DNA of 64,000 nucleotides. It comes from Kineosporia corallincola (GTDB lineage Bacteria > Actinomycetota > Actinomycetes > Actinomycetales > Kineosporiaceae). The translations under genes were made by a program, and so were the position numbers. The stretch covers positions 1 to 64,000 of the forward strand of contig NZ_JAHBAY010000008.1 of the NCBI RefSeq assembly GCF_018499875.1, read 5' to 3'. Position 1 is the first letter of the stretch. Each line of letters starts with the position of its first letter. This document shows, in pieces, positions 55,401 through 62,761 of the stretch. The notes under the pieces are model-generated. The model was not told where the DNA came from and ran no database searches. It was given only the letters and a program-made list of their open reading frames with translations.

Positions 55401-56820
55401 CCGCTTCATGCCCGGCGCGATGGGGGCCGTGCCGGTCTGGATCATGCCCGTGCACCGGGTGATCGAGAACTTCGACCCGCTGGTCACCGAGCCGTTCGAC
55501 GTGGTGATCGTGGACGAGTCCAGCCAGTGCGACCTGCTCTCGGTCGGGGTGCTGGCGCTCGGGGCGAAGGCCGTGGTGGTCGGCGACGACCAGCAGACCA
55601 GCCCGGCCGCGGTGGGGGTGAACCAGGAGCGCATCATCCAGCTCCAGAACGCGCACCTGTCCGATGTCGGCGTGAAGAGCCTGCTCACGGTGGACCAGAG
55701 CCTCTACGCCCTGTCCGAGCTGATCTTCCCGAGCACGATCCTGCTGCGCGAGCACTTCCGCTGCGTGCCGGAGATCATCGAGTTCTCCAACCGCTACTAC
55801 GACGGCGACATCCTGCCGTTGCGCGAGCCGTCCACCGCCGCCATCGGCGCGCCCCTGCGACTGATCAGAACCATGGACGGCGCAACCACCGGCTCCGCCT
55901 CGGGCGACCGGATCAACCGGGCCGAGGCCCGGGCCCTGGTCGAGCAGGTGCTCACCTGCCACCGCGACAGGGCTTACGACGGAATGACTTTCGGTGTCGT
56001 GACGGTGCAGGGCTCGGCCCAGGCCCCGCTGATCGAGAACATGCTGCGCGAGCGGCTCGGCCCGGAGGCGTTCGCGCAGCGCCGGCTGCGGGTCGGCAGC
56101 CCGGCGGCGTTCCAGGGCGACGAGCGCAACGTCGTCTTCGTCAGCATGGTCGCCGACGACGCCACCTGGGCGGCCACGAAGAACGCCGACAAGCAACGGA
56201 TCAACGTGGCGGCGTCGCGGGCCCAGGACCAGTTGTGGGTGTTCCACACGGTGGAGCCCGGCCGGCTGCACGCCGACGACCAGCGCCGGGCGCTGATGGA
56301 GTACGTCCGCGATGCCGGGTCGGCCACGGTCGAGGCCCACGACCTGGAGGCCCGCACCGAGTCGGAGTTCGAGCTGGCCGTGCTGCGCGAGCTGCTGCGG
56401 GCCGGCTACCAGGTGCAGGTGCAGCACCAGGTCGGCCGTTACCGCATCGACCTGGTGGTGGTCGGCCGGTCCGGGCGCCTGGCCGTGGAGTGCGACGGCG
56501 ACCGCTATCACGGCGCCGACCGCTGGGAGGCCGACATCCGGCGCCAGCGTCAGCTGGAACGGCTGGGCTGGACGTTCTGGCGGATCCGGGCCTCGGAGTT
56601 CTACCGCGAGCGCGCTCTCACCGTGGCCACCCTGATCGAGCGGTTGGAGCAACACGGCATCGAGCCGCGCGAGCGCCGGCGGGCCGAGTCGTCCACAGCC
56701 GAGTCGTCCACAGCCGAATCGTCCACGGCCGGGTCGGCCCCGGCGGCGTCAGCCACGGCGGAGTCGTCGGCCGGTGCCCCGCCGGACGTCATCGACCTGG
56801 ATGCTCAGGCCCGGTCCTGA
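52429..56820 (+). CDS. DUF4011-type SF1 helicase with C-terminal Vsr/DUF559-like nuclease domain
   Basis: 1463 residues. Walker A GPPGTGKSHT is near 360-369, Walker B VDESSQC near 1027, and GDDQQTSPAAVG and VAASRAQDQLW complete an SF1/UPF1-like helicase. A ~600-residue helical insert separates motifs I and II. From ~1305 there is a PD-(D/E)XK-type nuclease (YRIDLVVV...LAVECDGDRYHG) as in very-short-patch/DUF559 proteins. The last ~45 residues are Ser/Thr/Ala repeats. This domain order resembles the single-gene DUF4011-helicase-Vsr defence type (Hhe). It overlaps the convergent polymerase gene by 16 bp. Confidence 0.88.
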   Translation: MGDRSEMVLDRTRRLLTFLAAAARDVTVRPVRDVFRHDGPPPLTPADVPGHPRVRLAAPDRAAWLEVGKVAPPPGPPAVPGRLAPHVSTGAHQPVLAPGAPAELELPFHTWLRDAWQPWADAASSTRSARALYERLFTLHLEAERRQSTHELVWGHSVLAWNLSGEVVRHPLLLTGVLLELDAATGALCVLPDGPPELQLAPLEGLDLPVLAELNRLTEQVAAEPFEVWDEPARQALNQSLLAPLHLDAGVTGQIPEPGEVPVIADTWVLFLRRRPTRHERFYLQLAGRLRDDAVLPQALAAVVADDDELRAAQDELGQLPGDETWRPVGERLLMPLPANAEQERIARQLARERGVTVQGPPGTGKSHTIANLVSHLLAHGKRVLVTAQNEQALTVLRDKIPEDLRDLSIAVLGSSGGAMEQLWASAQAVQDIASQVDVDVETRAVAALEAELDRVREQLRGVELAVLEALRTEDAEWDLPAGPEKAPQVARWLTEHESTLGLIPDELPVEAVPPLSPPELTRLFELSEQLRPADVHALRTSRPPGDLPTADRLAGLTSRLDDLRHDVADLEQSGVVVRALDETGPERLAELRSMTDDANTRLAALETPWLLKIRAEIRDSAQGGQTWAARAEQLRQRTGTANELQRALFGHEIVLPAGDPHEQRRTLRELGQRFAAGKALPRFGGGDLKQFHAGALIDGRPLRTPEDTALALTRLELADERAATRRMLTQLGFTDIPPDDADFLHRATLLAEQVAEAVDWELTRLPALLTRLRPLLPQLRPDLTTADLRGLAELLAAARARQEERAVTAELAGLAARLRSGAEDLGASPLWNTLRTALDRRDWGSWGGALAEAARLTALEPLAADQRSLAARLATVAPGWSAAIVATGADPEVVGPVSRAARVWRWRTTATWLDELLRAGDLARLQSQVIALQQREQALVLQRARRGAGLGLRRNLRDPNRRALAAWLRALGKRGKGTGRYAPHWESEARRFMPGAMGAVPVWIMPVHRVIENFDPLVTEPFDVVIVDESSQCDLLSVGVLALGAKAVVVGDDQQTSPAAVGVNQERIIQLQNAHLSDVGVKSLLTVDQSLYALSELIFPSTILLREHFRCVPEIIEFSNRYYDGDILPLREPSTAAIGAPLRLIRTMDGATTGSASGDRINRAEARALVEQVLTCHRDRAYDGMTFGVVTVQGSAQAPLIENMLRERLGPEAFAQRRLRVGSPAAFQGDERNVVFVSMVADDATWAATKNADKQRINVAASRAQDQLWVFHTVEPGRLHADDQRRALMEYVRDAGSATVEAHDLEARTESEFELAVLRELLRAGYQVQVQHQVGRYRIDLVVVGRSGRLAVECDGDRYHGADRWEADIRRQRQLERLGWTFWRIRASEFYRERALTVATLIERLEQHGIEPRERRRAESSTAESSTAESSTAGSAPAASATAESSAGAPPDVIDLDAQARS
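56683..56727 (+). repeat. 15-bp in-frame repeat (3 units) at helicase 3' end
   Basis: Three units of the form GCCGAGTCGTCCACA coding AESST. They lie in the disordered tail after the nuclease domain. Confidence 0.9.
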
Positions 56821-58067
56821 GGCTGCTCGCCGGGTCCGCCACGGATCATCCCGGCCCACGGGTCGTAGGTGGCGAGAAGTTCTTCCTGCGGCGGGCGTTC
56901 GGCCTCCGGCACGTGCTGGAGGTTGATCCGGATCCGGTACCACAGCGAGCTGCGGCCGCGCATGCCGTCGACCAGCACGTCGGCCGGCTGGAGCTGCGTG
57001 GCCACCTGCGGGTGCCGGGTTCTCCAGACCTCCAGCCACTCCAGGGCCTCGGGCCTGGTGCGGGTGCGGGCGACCTCGATGAGCGGCATGGTCGGCTGCC
57101 GCCGCCCCTCCCCCTTCGGCGGCTTCTCCGCGGGGCCCATCTCCCTGGCCAGGGCCAGCAGGGAATCCACTGTGCCGGAAGAGTTCTCGATCCCGGCCCA
57201 GGGGTCGCCGAGCTCCTTCCAGCGCGGCAACACGGTGGCCACGGTGAGGTCCTCCATCCGGCAGCGTTCCACGTCGTCCCACAGCAGCGGGGTCGAGACA
57301 CGCGCGTCGGCGACCGCCCGCACCGACCAGACCGACGCCGTGGTGCGGTCCTTCGCCATCTGGTTGAAATCGACGAAGACCTGCGAGCCGCGCTCCTCCT
57401 TCCACCAGCGGGCCGTGGCCAGGGCCGGGACCCGGTGCTCCACCTCGCGCGCCACCGTCTCGGCGGCCAGTCGCAGGTCTTTGAACGGCCGGTCCGGCCG
57501 CACCCGGGAGTAGATGTGAAAGCCGCGTGAGCCGGAGGTTTTCGGCCAGCTCTCCAGTCCATGGTCGGTCAGCACCTGACGCACGGTGAACGCCACCTCC
57601 ACCACCTGCCCCCAGTCCACGCCGGGCATCGGGTCGAGGTCGATGCGCAGTTCGTCGGGCCGGTCCAGGTTCTCGGCCAGCACCGGATGCGGATTCAGGT
57701 CGATGCAGCCCAGATTGATCACCCAGGCCAGGCCGGCCGGGTCGCGGATCACGGTCTCCTCGGCGGACCGGCCGCTCGCGTACTTCAGCTCCGCCACCTC
57801 GACGAACGGCGGACGTGTGGACGGCGCCCGCTTCTGGAAGAACGCCTCCTCGTCGATCCCCTTCACGAAGCGCTTGAGCACCATCGGGCGGCCACCCGCC
57901 CCGCGCAGCGCCCCTTCGGCCACCGTGAGGTAGTAGTGCACGAGGTCGAGCTTGGTGATGCCGACGCCCCCGCCGGGGCGCTGCGCCGTGGGGAACACCA
58001 TCTTGTCCGGGTGCGTCACCGTCACCTCGTGCCCGGCAACCTCGAGCACCACGCCCTTGTCAGCCAT
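56805..58067 (-). CDS. LigD-like DNA polymerase/primase domain protein
   Basis: 420 residues; residues ~10-290 are the polymerase domain of LigD (archaeo-eukaryotic primase fold) with HPDKMVFP, the metal-binding DLDP of RIDLDPMPG (about 141-149), SGSRGFHIYSR and the third acid in VFVDFNQM. It fills gaps in non-homologous end joining. The remaining C-terminus is a helical extension; no ligase or phosphoesterase domain is attached. TAGCCT 6 nt before the ATG suggests leaderless. It converges with the helicase-nuclease. Confidence 0.93.
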   Translation of the reverse strand: MADKGVVLEVAGHEVTVTHPDKMVFPTAQRPGGGVGITKLDLVHYYLTVAEGALRGAGGRPMVLKRFVKGIDEEAFFQKRAPSTRPPFVEVAELKYASGRSAEETVIRDPAGLAWVINLGCIDLNPHPVLAENLDRPDELRIDLDPMPGVDWGQVVEVAFTVRQVLTDHGLESWPKTSGSRGFHIYSRVRPDRPFKDLRLAAETVAREVEHRVPALATARWWKEERGSQVFVDFNQMAKDRTTASVWSVRAVADARVSTPLLWDDVERCRMEDLTVATVLPRWKELGDPWAGIENSSGTVDSLLALAREMGPAEKPPKGEGRRQPTMPLIEVARTRTRPEALEWLEVWRTRHPQVATQLQPADVLVDGMRGRSSLWYRIRINLQHVPEAERPPQEELLATYDPWAGMIRGGPGEQPQDRA

Positions 58068-58297
58068 CCGCCCAGGCTAGGCCGCACCAGGGTGGTCCGC
58101 CGGGAGAACAACGCCCGGAATCCAAGCACCCGGATGCGCCTTCGCGGCCGCTTTCGTCGTCCATTATTTGACGTTTTGCCCGCATGCTGGAACGGAAAAG
58201 CCGATAGCCGAAAGGTTAAGCCGATCGGGTGACGGATGTTCCGCTGTCACTCCGGTGGTGGATGCCCCTGTCCGGCGAAACCTCCTACCGTCCGGAC

Positions 58298-58552
58298 ATG
58301 CCCACACTCACGGATGTGCTCCCGCGCAACGTCGCGGCCGAGCGCGCCCGGCGCGGGTGGCTCCAGAAAGACCTGGGCCGGCGGCTCGGCTGGAGCGGCA
58401 CCAAGGTGTCCGAGCTGGAGACCGGCGCCCGGCGGGTGCAGGTGGACGAGCTCGGACCGCTCTGCAAGGCACTGGGTGTGCCGCTGTGGAAGCTCGCCGA
58501 GGGCGCCGACCCCGAGGAGCTGGAGGCCCTGGGCCTCACCCCGCACCGTTAG
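58298..58552 (+). CDS. Small XRE-family DNA-binding protein
   Basis: 84 residues with a single XRE helix-turn-helix: AAERARRGWLQKDLGRRLGW and following GTKVSELETGARRV. TACCGT 7 nt upstream supports the ATG at 58298; a longer frame from 58229 is possible. The stop overlaps that of the convergent NAD-kinase-like gene by 4 bp. Target unknown; it may belong to the neighbouring Nudix/SPFH locus. Confidence 0.8.
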   Translation: MPTLTDVLPRNVAAERARRGWLQKDLGRRLGWSGTKVSELETGARRVQVDELGPLCKALGVPLWKLAEGADPEELEALGLTPHR

Positions 58553-59421
58553 ACCAGCGCCAGCCGCGGGCCGGCCACCCGGACCTCGATCTGCTGGCCC
58601 CAGGTCAGGTGCAGCCGGTCTGCCTCCAGGCCGTCGCCGAACACCACCAGATCCCCCTCCGCCACCACCGGCAGCGACTCGCCCGGCCGCAGCAGTCCCT
58701 GGGTGCGCGTGGTGCCGGTGACCGGCGACGGCCAGGCCTCACGCACGAACCAGATCAGCGAATCATCCAGCCGGCCGGGCAGTTCCGGGGCACCGGCCCG
58801 CTCCCGGGCCAGTGAGGCGCACCAGCCGGTGGAGCCGGTCCCGGTGCCGATCAGGATCCCGGACGACGACTGCCGCTCCTCGTGCAGCCGGTAGCGTGCG
58901 GACTGGTGCCCGGCGTCGCCGATGTAGAGCTCGTTCAGGGCCCGCAGCGACTGCCCGTCGTCCAGCACCGCCTCCACCATCGCGCGCGACTCGGCCCGCG
59001 CCGTTCCGGACGCCACCCGGGGCAGCAGCGCCACGCACTCCGACGCCGAATGCCGCACCAGTACACCCGGATTCACACCCGGCTCGGGATCGACACCGAT
59101 CACCGGCTGCCCGCTGACGTACTTGGCCACGTTCGCCACCAGACCGTCCTGACCCACGGCCACCACCACGTCCTCCGGGTCGAACCGCAGCCGGGGCAGG
59201 TCGGACCGCTCCACCGAGGCCCGCCGCCAGCCCCCCGGCACACCGGCCTCGACCAGGCGCAACGCCTCGTGCAGGGCGTCGTGCCGGCGCTGCACCGAGG
59301 CCAGGTCGCGCCCGCGCGAGCGCAGGAAGAACTCGGCCTGCCCGCGGGTGCCGTGCCGGTCGAGCAGCAGGTCCAGCTCGCTGCGCCGGTGCACGAGCAC
59401 CGCGCGGGGGGCGAGGGCCAT
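58549..59421 (-). CDS. NAD kinase-like protein
   Basis: 290 residues of the ATP-NAD kinase/DAGK superfamily. Visible are VVVAVGQDGLVANVAKY (corresponding to GGDGT, here GQDGL), NELYIGDAGHQSARYRL (NE motif) and GTGTGSTGWCAS (substrate loop). The changed GGDG makes true NAD kinase activity uncertain; it may use another nucleotide or only bind NAD(P). The ATG overlaps the SPFH stop by 1 nt (TGATG), so both are one operon, divergent from the Nudix regulator. Confidence 0.82.
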   Translation of the reverse strand: MALAPRAVLVHRRSELDLLLDRHGTRGQAEFFLRSRGRDLASVQRRHDALHEALRLVEAGVPGGWRRASVERSDLPRLRFDPEDVVVAVGQDGLVANVAKYVSGQPVIGVDPEPGVNPGVLVRHSASECVALLPRVASGTARAESRAMVEAVLDDGQSLRALNELYIGDAGHQSARYRLHEERQSSSGILIGTGTGSTGWCASLARERAGAPELPGRLDDSLIWFVREAWPSPVTGTTRTQGLLRPGESLPVVAEGDLVVFGDGLEADRLHLTWGQQIEVRVAGPRLALV

Positions 59422-60428
59422 CAGGCGTCCCGGTCCGTGCGGGCCAGGGCGCTCAGGGCGCTCGTGATGACGTCGGGGGTCAGGGTCAGGCTGCCGATCT
59501 GCGGCAGGTGGGCGGCGGCCTCGCGGGCGGCCAGGGCCAGCAGCACGTCGCGGTCGATGGTCGCGTAGACCGCCATCCGGGCCGCCTCGGTCTCCGCCTC
59601 GGCGGCACCGACCATCCGCGTGGTGTCGGCCCGGGCCTCGGCCAGCACCCGGGTCTGCTCGGCCTTGGCCTGGGTCTCGATCTGCCCGGCGGCCGCGGCC
59701 TCGGTGGCCCGGCGGCGCTCGTTCGCCCCGCGCTGGGTGACCAGCTGCTCCTCCCGGGTGGCCAGCTCGATCTGCGACTGGAGCTCGTTCTCGCTGATCG
59801 CCCGCTCCCGCTCGACGGCCAGGGCGCGGCGCTCGTAGGTGGCCCGGTCGGCCTCCTGCTGCACCTGCTCCCGGGCCGGGGTCTGGAGGGCCCGCTCCAC
59901 GTCCGCCTCGGGCCGCACGTCGATCACCCGCACGTCCACCACCTCCACACCGGTCTGGAGCAGCCGCTCGTCGCCGGACAGCCCGGCGGCGATCCGCTCG
60001 CGCACCCCGGTCATCCCGGTGGCCAGCGCGCCGGTCAGCGGCAGGCCGGCCAGCAGGGCGAGCGCGTGCTGCTGCGAGGCCTCGGTCAGCATCTGCGCGA
60101 TCTGCTCCAGCGGACGCCCGCGCCAGCGGCCGGTTCTCGGCTCCAGGCCGAAGTCGAGGCGGCGGGCTGCCAGGTCCGGGTCGGCCATCCGGTAGGCGAC
60201 GGTGGCCTGCACCGTGACGTCCTGGAAGTCGGACGTGCGGGCGTGGAAGAGCAGGCCGAGCTCCCGGTCGTCGATCGGCACCTCGCTGAGGGCGCTGGTC
60301 AGGGGGCGGAACCAGAAGGCCTGGCCGGTTCCGGCGTGCACGGTACGGCCCCGGCTGACGTGCACCAGGTGATCCGTCGTGCCGCTGCGGACGTGCCAGA
60401 CGAAGGGGTAGCGGCGGATCTCGGCCAT
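59421..60428 (-). CDS. SPFH/band 7 domain protein
   Basis: 335 residues. An SPFH domain (about 1-195) is followed by a long Ala/Glu/Arg-rich coiled coil (about 195-300) and a short C-terminal region, the flotillin/stomatin layout but without an evident membrane helix at the N-terminus. Proteins of this class form rings or scaffolds at membranes. The ATG at 60428 has GGAGG about 7 nt upstream. First gene of the SPFH - NAD-kinase-like operon, with a palindrome 20 nt upstream of the start. Confidence 0.88.
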   Translation of the reverse strand: MAEIRRYPFVWHVRSGTTDHLVHVSRGRTVHAGTGQAFWFRPLTSALSEVPIDDRELGLLFHARTSDFQDVTVQATVAYRMADPDLAARRLDFGLEPRTGRWRGRPLEQIAQMLTEASQQHALALLAGLPLTGALATGMTGVRERIAAGLSGDERLLQTGVEVVDVRVIDVRPEADVERALQTPAREQVQQEADRATYERRALAVERERAISENELQSQIELATREEQLVTQRGANERRRATEAAAAGQIETQAKAEQTRVLAEARADTTRMVGAAEAETEAARMAVYATIDRDVLLALAAREAAAHLPQIGSLTLTPDVITSALSALARTDRDA

Positions 60429-60447
60429 CGGTCTTCCTCCCGACTTA

Positions 60448-60462
60448 TCGTCACCGTGACGA
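60448..60462. promoter_or_regulatory. NrtR-type palindrome facing the SPFH operon
   Basis: TCGTCA-CCG-TGACGA, a perfect 6-bp palindrome, 20 nt upstream of the SPFH ATG. Preceded by TTA like its partner at 60499. Confidence 0.7.
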
Positions 60463-60498
60463 GTCATGTCGAGATGACGGTAGCCCGTACCTTTGTTA

Positions 60499-60513
60499 TC
60501 GTCAACCAGACGA
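60499..60513. promoter_or_regulatory. NrtR-type palindrome facing the Nudix regulator gene
   Basis: TCGTCA-ACC-AGACGA, one mismatch in the second arm, 31 nt upstream of the Nudix GTG. Centres of the two boxes are 51 bp apart, five helical turns, which allows cooperative or looped binding. Confidence 0.7.
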
Positions 60514-60544
60514 AAGACGCCTCGCGCCGAAAGGACCCACCGCC

Positions 60545-61288
60545 GTGTCCGACTCCGAGAGCCTCGAGGACTACGACCCCGCGAAATACCCGCCCATCGC
60601 GGTGACCGTCGACATCGTCCTGCTGACCATCCGCGACGACAGTCTGGCGGCCCTGCTGATCCGCCGGGGCGGCGAGCCGTTCAAGGGCTGCTACGCCCTG
60701 CCCGGCGGTTTCGTGCAGCCCGACGAGACCCTGGCGGCGGCCGCGGCGCGCGAGCTCGAAGAGGAAACCGGCGCCCGCGGAATGCATCTGGAGCAGCTGG
60801 GCACCTACGGCGACCCGGGCCGCGACCCCCGGATGCGGGTGGTCAGCGTGGCCTACCTGGCTCTCATCCCGAACCCGCCGGAGGTCACCGGCGGCAGCGA
60901 CGCCGAGTCCGCCGAGTGGTCGCCGGTGGCCACGTTCCTCGACTCCACCCTGCCCGACGCCCCGTCGCTGCTCGCCTTCGACCACCGCCAGATCCTGCGT
61001 GACGGCGTCGAGAGAGCACGCGGCAAGCTCGAATACAGCGGCCTGGCCACGGCCTTCTGCGGCAGCGAGTTCACCGTGGGCGAGCTGCGCCGGGTCTACG
61101 AGATCGTCTGGGGTGTCGACCTGGACGCCCGCAACTTCCACCGCAAGGTCACCGGCACCCTCGGCTTCCTGGAACCCACCGGCGAGATGACCACCCGCGG
61201 CGGCGGGCGCCCGGCCCAGCTGTTCCGCCGCGGGGCCACCCAGACCCTCAACCCGCCGATCCTGCGGCCGTCGCCGACGGTGTTCTAG
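60545..61288 (+). CDS. NrtR-like Nudix / winged-helix regulator
   Basis: 247 residues. Residues ~18-150 are a Nudix domain with a full Nudix box: G55, E61, R69-E70, E73-E74 and G76 fit GX5EX7REUXEEXGU. Residues ~155-235 form a winged helix. This is the NrtR architecture (ADP-ribose-sensing repressor of NAD genes); most NrtR proteins have a degenerate box, whereas here catalysis may be possible. AAGGA precedes the GTG. It is divergent from the SPFH/NAD-kinase-like operon, with two matching palindromes between. Confidence 0.88.
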   Translation: MSDSESLEDYDPAKYPPIAVTVDIVLLTIRDDSLAALLIRRGGEPFKGCYALPGGFVQPDETLAAAAARELEEETGARGMHLEQLGTYGDPGRDPRMRVVSVAYLALIPNPPEVTGGSDAESAEWSPVATFLDSTLPDAPSLLAFDHRQILRDGVERARGKLEYSGLATAFCGSEFTVGELRRVYEIVWGVDLDARNFHRKVTGTLGFLEPTGEMTTRGGGRPAQLFRRGATQTLNPPILRPSPTVF

Positions 61289-61759
61289 TCACCTCTGCCG
61301 CTTCCGCTCCCGCCACCGCCCGAGCATCTGGGCCAGCTCGTCCTGCATGAACTCGATGAACTCCTGGCTCTCGCGGATCCGGTGCCCGGCCGGGCTCTCG
61401 CCCAGGGCCTGCGCACCCTCGCCCAGGGCCGCGGCCCAGCGGTTCAGCAGGACATCGCGGTTGGCCAGGGCCTCGTACCAGCTCTGCTCGAACACCCGGT
61501 AGTGGTCCTTGCGGGCGCCCGGCTCGCGCTCGCGGGCGATCATGTTGACGGTGATCAGATAGCGCACCGCACCCGACACCGCGGCCGGGCTGATCTGGAG
61601 CTTCTCGGCGATCTCGGCCGCCGTCAGCCGCCCCGTGTCGGTGGCCAGCAGCAGTACCCACACCCGGGCCGGCATCCGGCCCATCCCGGCGTTCACCAGT
61701 TCCTCGGCGAACCGCCCCACGAACCGCATGACCGCATCGTCGTCCTGCGCCAAGACCAA
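61289..61759 (-). CDS. GbsR/MarR-family transcriptional regulator
   Basis: 156 residues with a MarR-type winged helix: RVWVLLLATDTGRLTAAEIAEKLQISPAAVSGAVRYL. The pattern is that of the GbsR-like subgroup often found next to ABC exporters. The start is a TTG at 61759; ATG at 61729 is an alternative that would cut conserved residues. It is divergent from the ABC ATPase and its stop abuts the Nudix stop with no gap. Likely binds the TTCACAA palindrome and represses the exporter. Confidence 0.88.
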   Translation of the reverse strand: MVLAQDDDAVMRFVGRFAEELVNAGMGRMPARVWVLLLATDTGRLTAAEIAEKLQISPAAVSGAVRYLITVNMIAREREPGARKDHYRVFEQSWYEALANRDVLLNRWAAALGEGAQALGESPAGHRIRESQEFIEFMQDELAQMLGRWRERKRQR

Positions 61760-61817
61760 GAACCTGCCCGTCCACGTCCGGAGATGTATCCGTCAGCACC
61801 CTGCCCCGCATTTCCAA

Positions 61818-61838
61818 CATTCACAACCTTGTGAAATG
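61818..61838. promoter_or_regulatory. TTCACAA-N2-TTGTGAA operator at the ABC exporter promoter
   Basis: Perfect 7-bp arms at 61820 and 61829. It lies just upstream of TACGCT (-10-like) and 21 nt before the ATPase ATG. Probable site of the divergent GbsR/MarR protein. Confidence 0.7.
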
Positions 61839-61855
61839 TGCGTACGCTCGAAGGC

Positions 61856-62761
61856 ATGAGTGATGCCATCTCGATCGAGGGTCTGATCAAGAACTTCGGC
61901 AGCACCCGGGCCCTGGACGGGCTCGATCTGACCGTCCGCACCGGCGAGGTGCACGGTTTCCTCGGGCCCAACGGCGCGGGCAAGTCCACCACCCTGCGCG
62001 TCCTGCTCGGGCTGCTCACCCACGACGCCGGCCGGGTGCGCCTGCTCGGCGACGATCCGCGCCGCGACACCGCGGCACTCCACCGCCGCCTGGCCTACGT
62101 CCCCGGCGACGTCACGCTCTGGCCCGGCCTCTCCGGCGGGGAGGTGATCGACCTGCTCGGCCGCCTGCGGGGCGGGCTGCACGAGAACCGCCGCGCCGAG
62201 CTGATCGAGCGCTTCGAACTGGACCCGACCCGGAAGGGCCGGGCCTACTCCAAGGGCAACCGGCAGAAGGTGGCCCTGGTCGCCGCCTTCGCCTCGGAGA
62301 CCGAGCTACTGCTGCTCGACGAGCCGACCTCCGGGCTGGACCCGCTGATGGAGAACGTCTTTCGGGAGTGCGTGCAGCAGACCCGGGAGAACGGCCGCAC
62401 CGTGCTGCTGTCCAGCCACATCCTCAGCGAGGTGGAGCAGCTGTGCGACCGGGTGAGTATCGTGCGGGCCGGGCGCACGGTCGACACCGGCACGCTCGAC
62501 GACCTGCGCCAGCTCACCCGCACCACGATCGAGGCCGAACTGGACTCCGAACCGGTTGGCCTGGAGGCACTTCCGGGCGTCCACGGGGTCAGCGTGCACG
62601 GCTCCGGGCCGGTGCACCTGCACGCCGAGATCGAGCCGGAGGCCCTGGCCGGGGTGGTGCGGCTGCTCGGCCAGGCCGGCACCCGCAGCCTGGTGAGCCG
62701 TAAACCCACGTTGGAAGAGCTCTTTCTGCGTCACTACCGCACCGGGGCGGCGGCGTCATGA
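61856..62761 (+). CDS. ABC exporter ATP-binding protein
   Basis: 301 residues: Walker [10 protein letters not shown] (about 38-46), signature [15 protein letters not shown] (in place of LSGGQ, common in drug/antibiotic exporters), Walker [14 protein letters not shown] and a switch His in SSHILSEVE. The C-terminal ~75 residues are the DrrA-type extension. ATG at 61856 with TACGCT 8 nt upstream (leaderless). The stop overlaps the permease start (ATGA). Confidence 0.95.
   Translation: MSDAISIEGLIKNFGSTRALDGLDLTVRTGEVHGFLGPNGAGKSTTLRVLLGLLTHDAGRVRLLGDDPRRDTAALHRRLAYVPGDVTLWPGLSGGEVIDLLGRLRGGLHENRRAELIERFELDPTRKGRAYSKGNRQKVALVAAFASETELLLLDEPTSGLDPLMENVFRECVQQTRENGRTVLLSSHILSEVEQLCDRVSIVRAGRTVDTGTLDDLRQLTRTTIEAELDSEPVGLEALPGVHGVSVHGSGPVHLHAEIEPEALAGVVRLLGQAGTRSLVSRKPTLEELFLRHYRTGAAAS

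Noticed and set aside
51667-56655. 1662-codon open frame on the minus strand
   Set aside because: It is the mirror of the helicase gene: amino-acid make-up is Gly/Arg/Gln/His-rich without domains, while the plus frame has clear helicase and nuclease motifs.
58199-58220. GCCGATAGCCGAAAGG as a FliA promoter for the small XRE gene
   Set aside because: The -10-like strings are present but no CTCA or TAAA lies at a suitable distance upstream.
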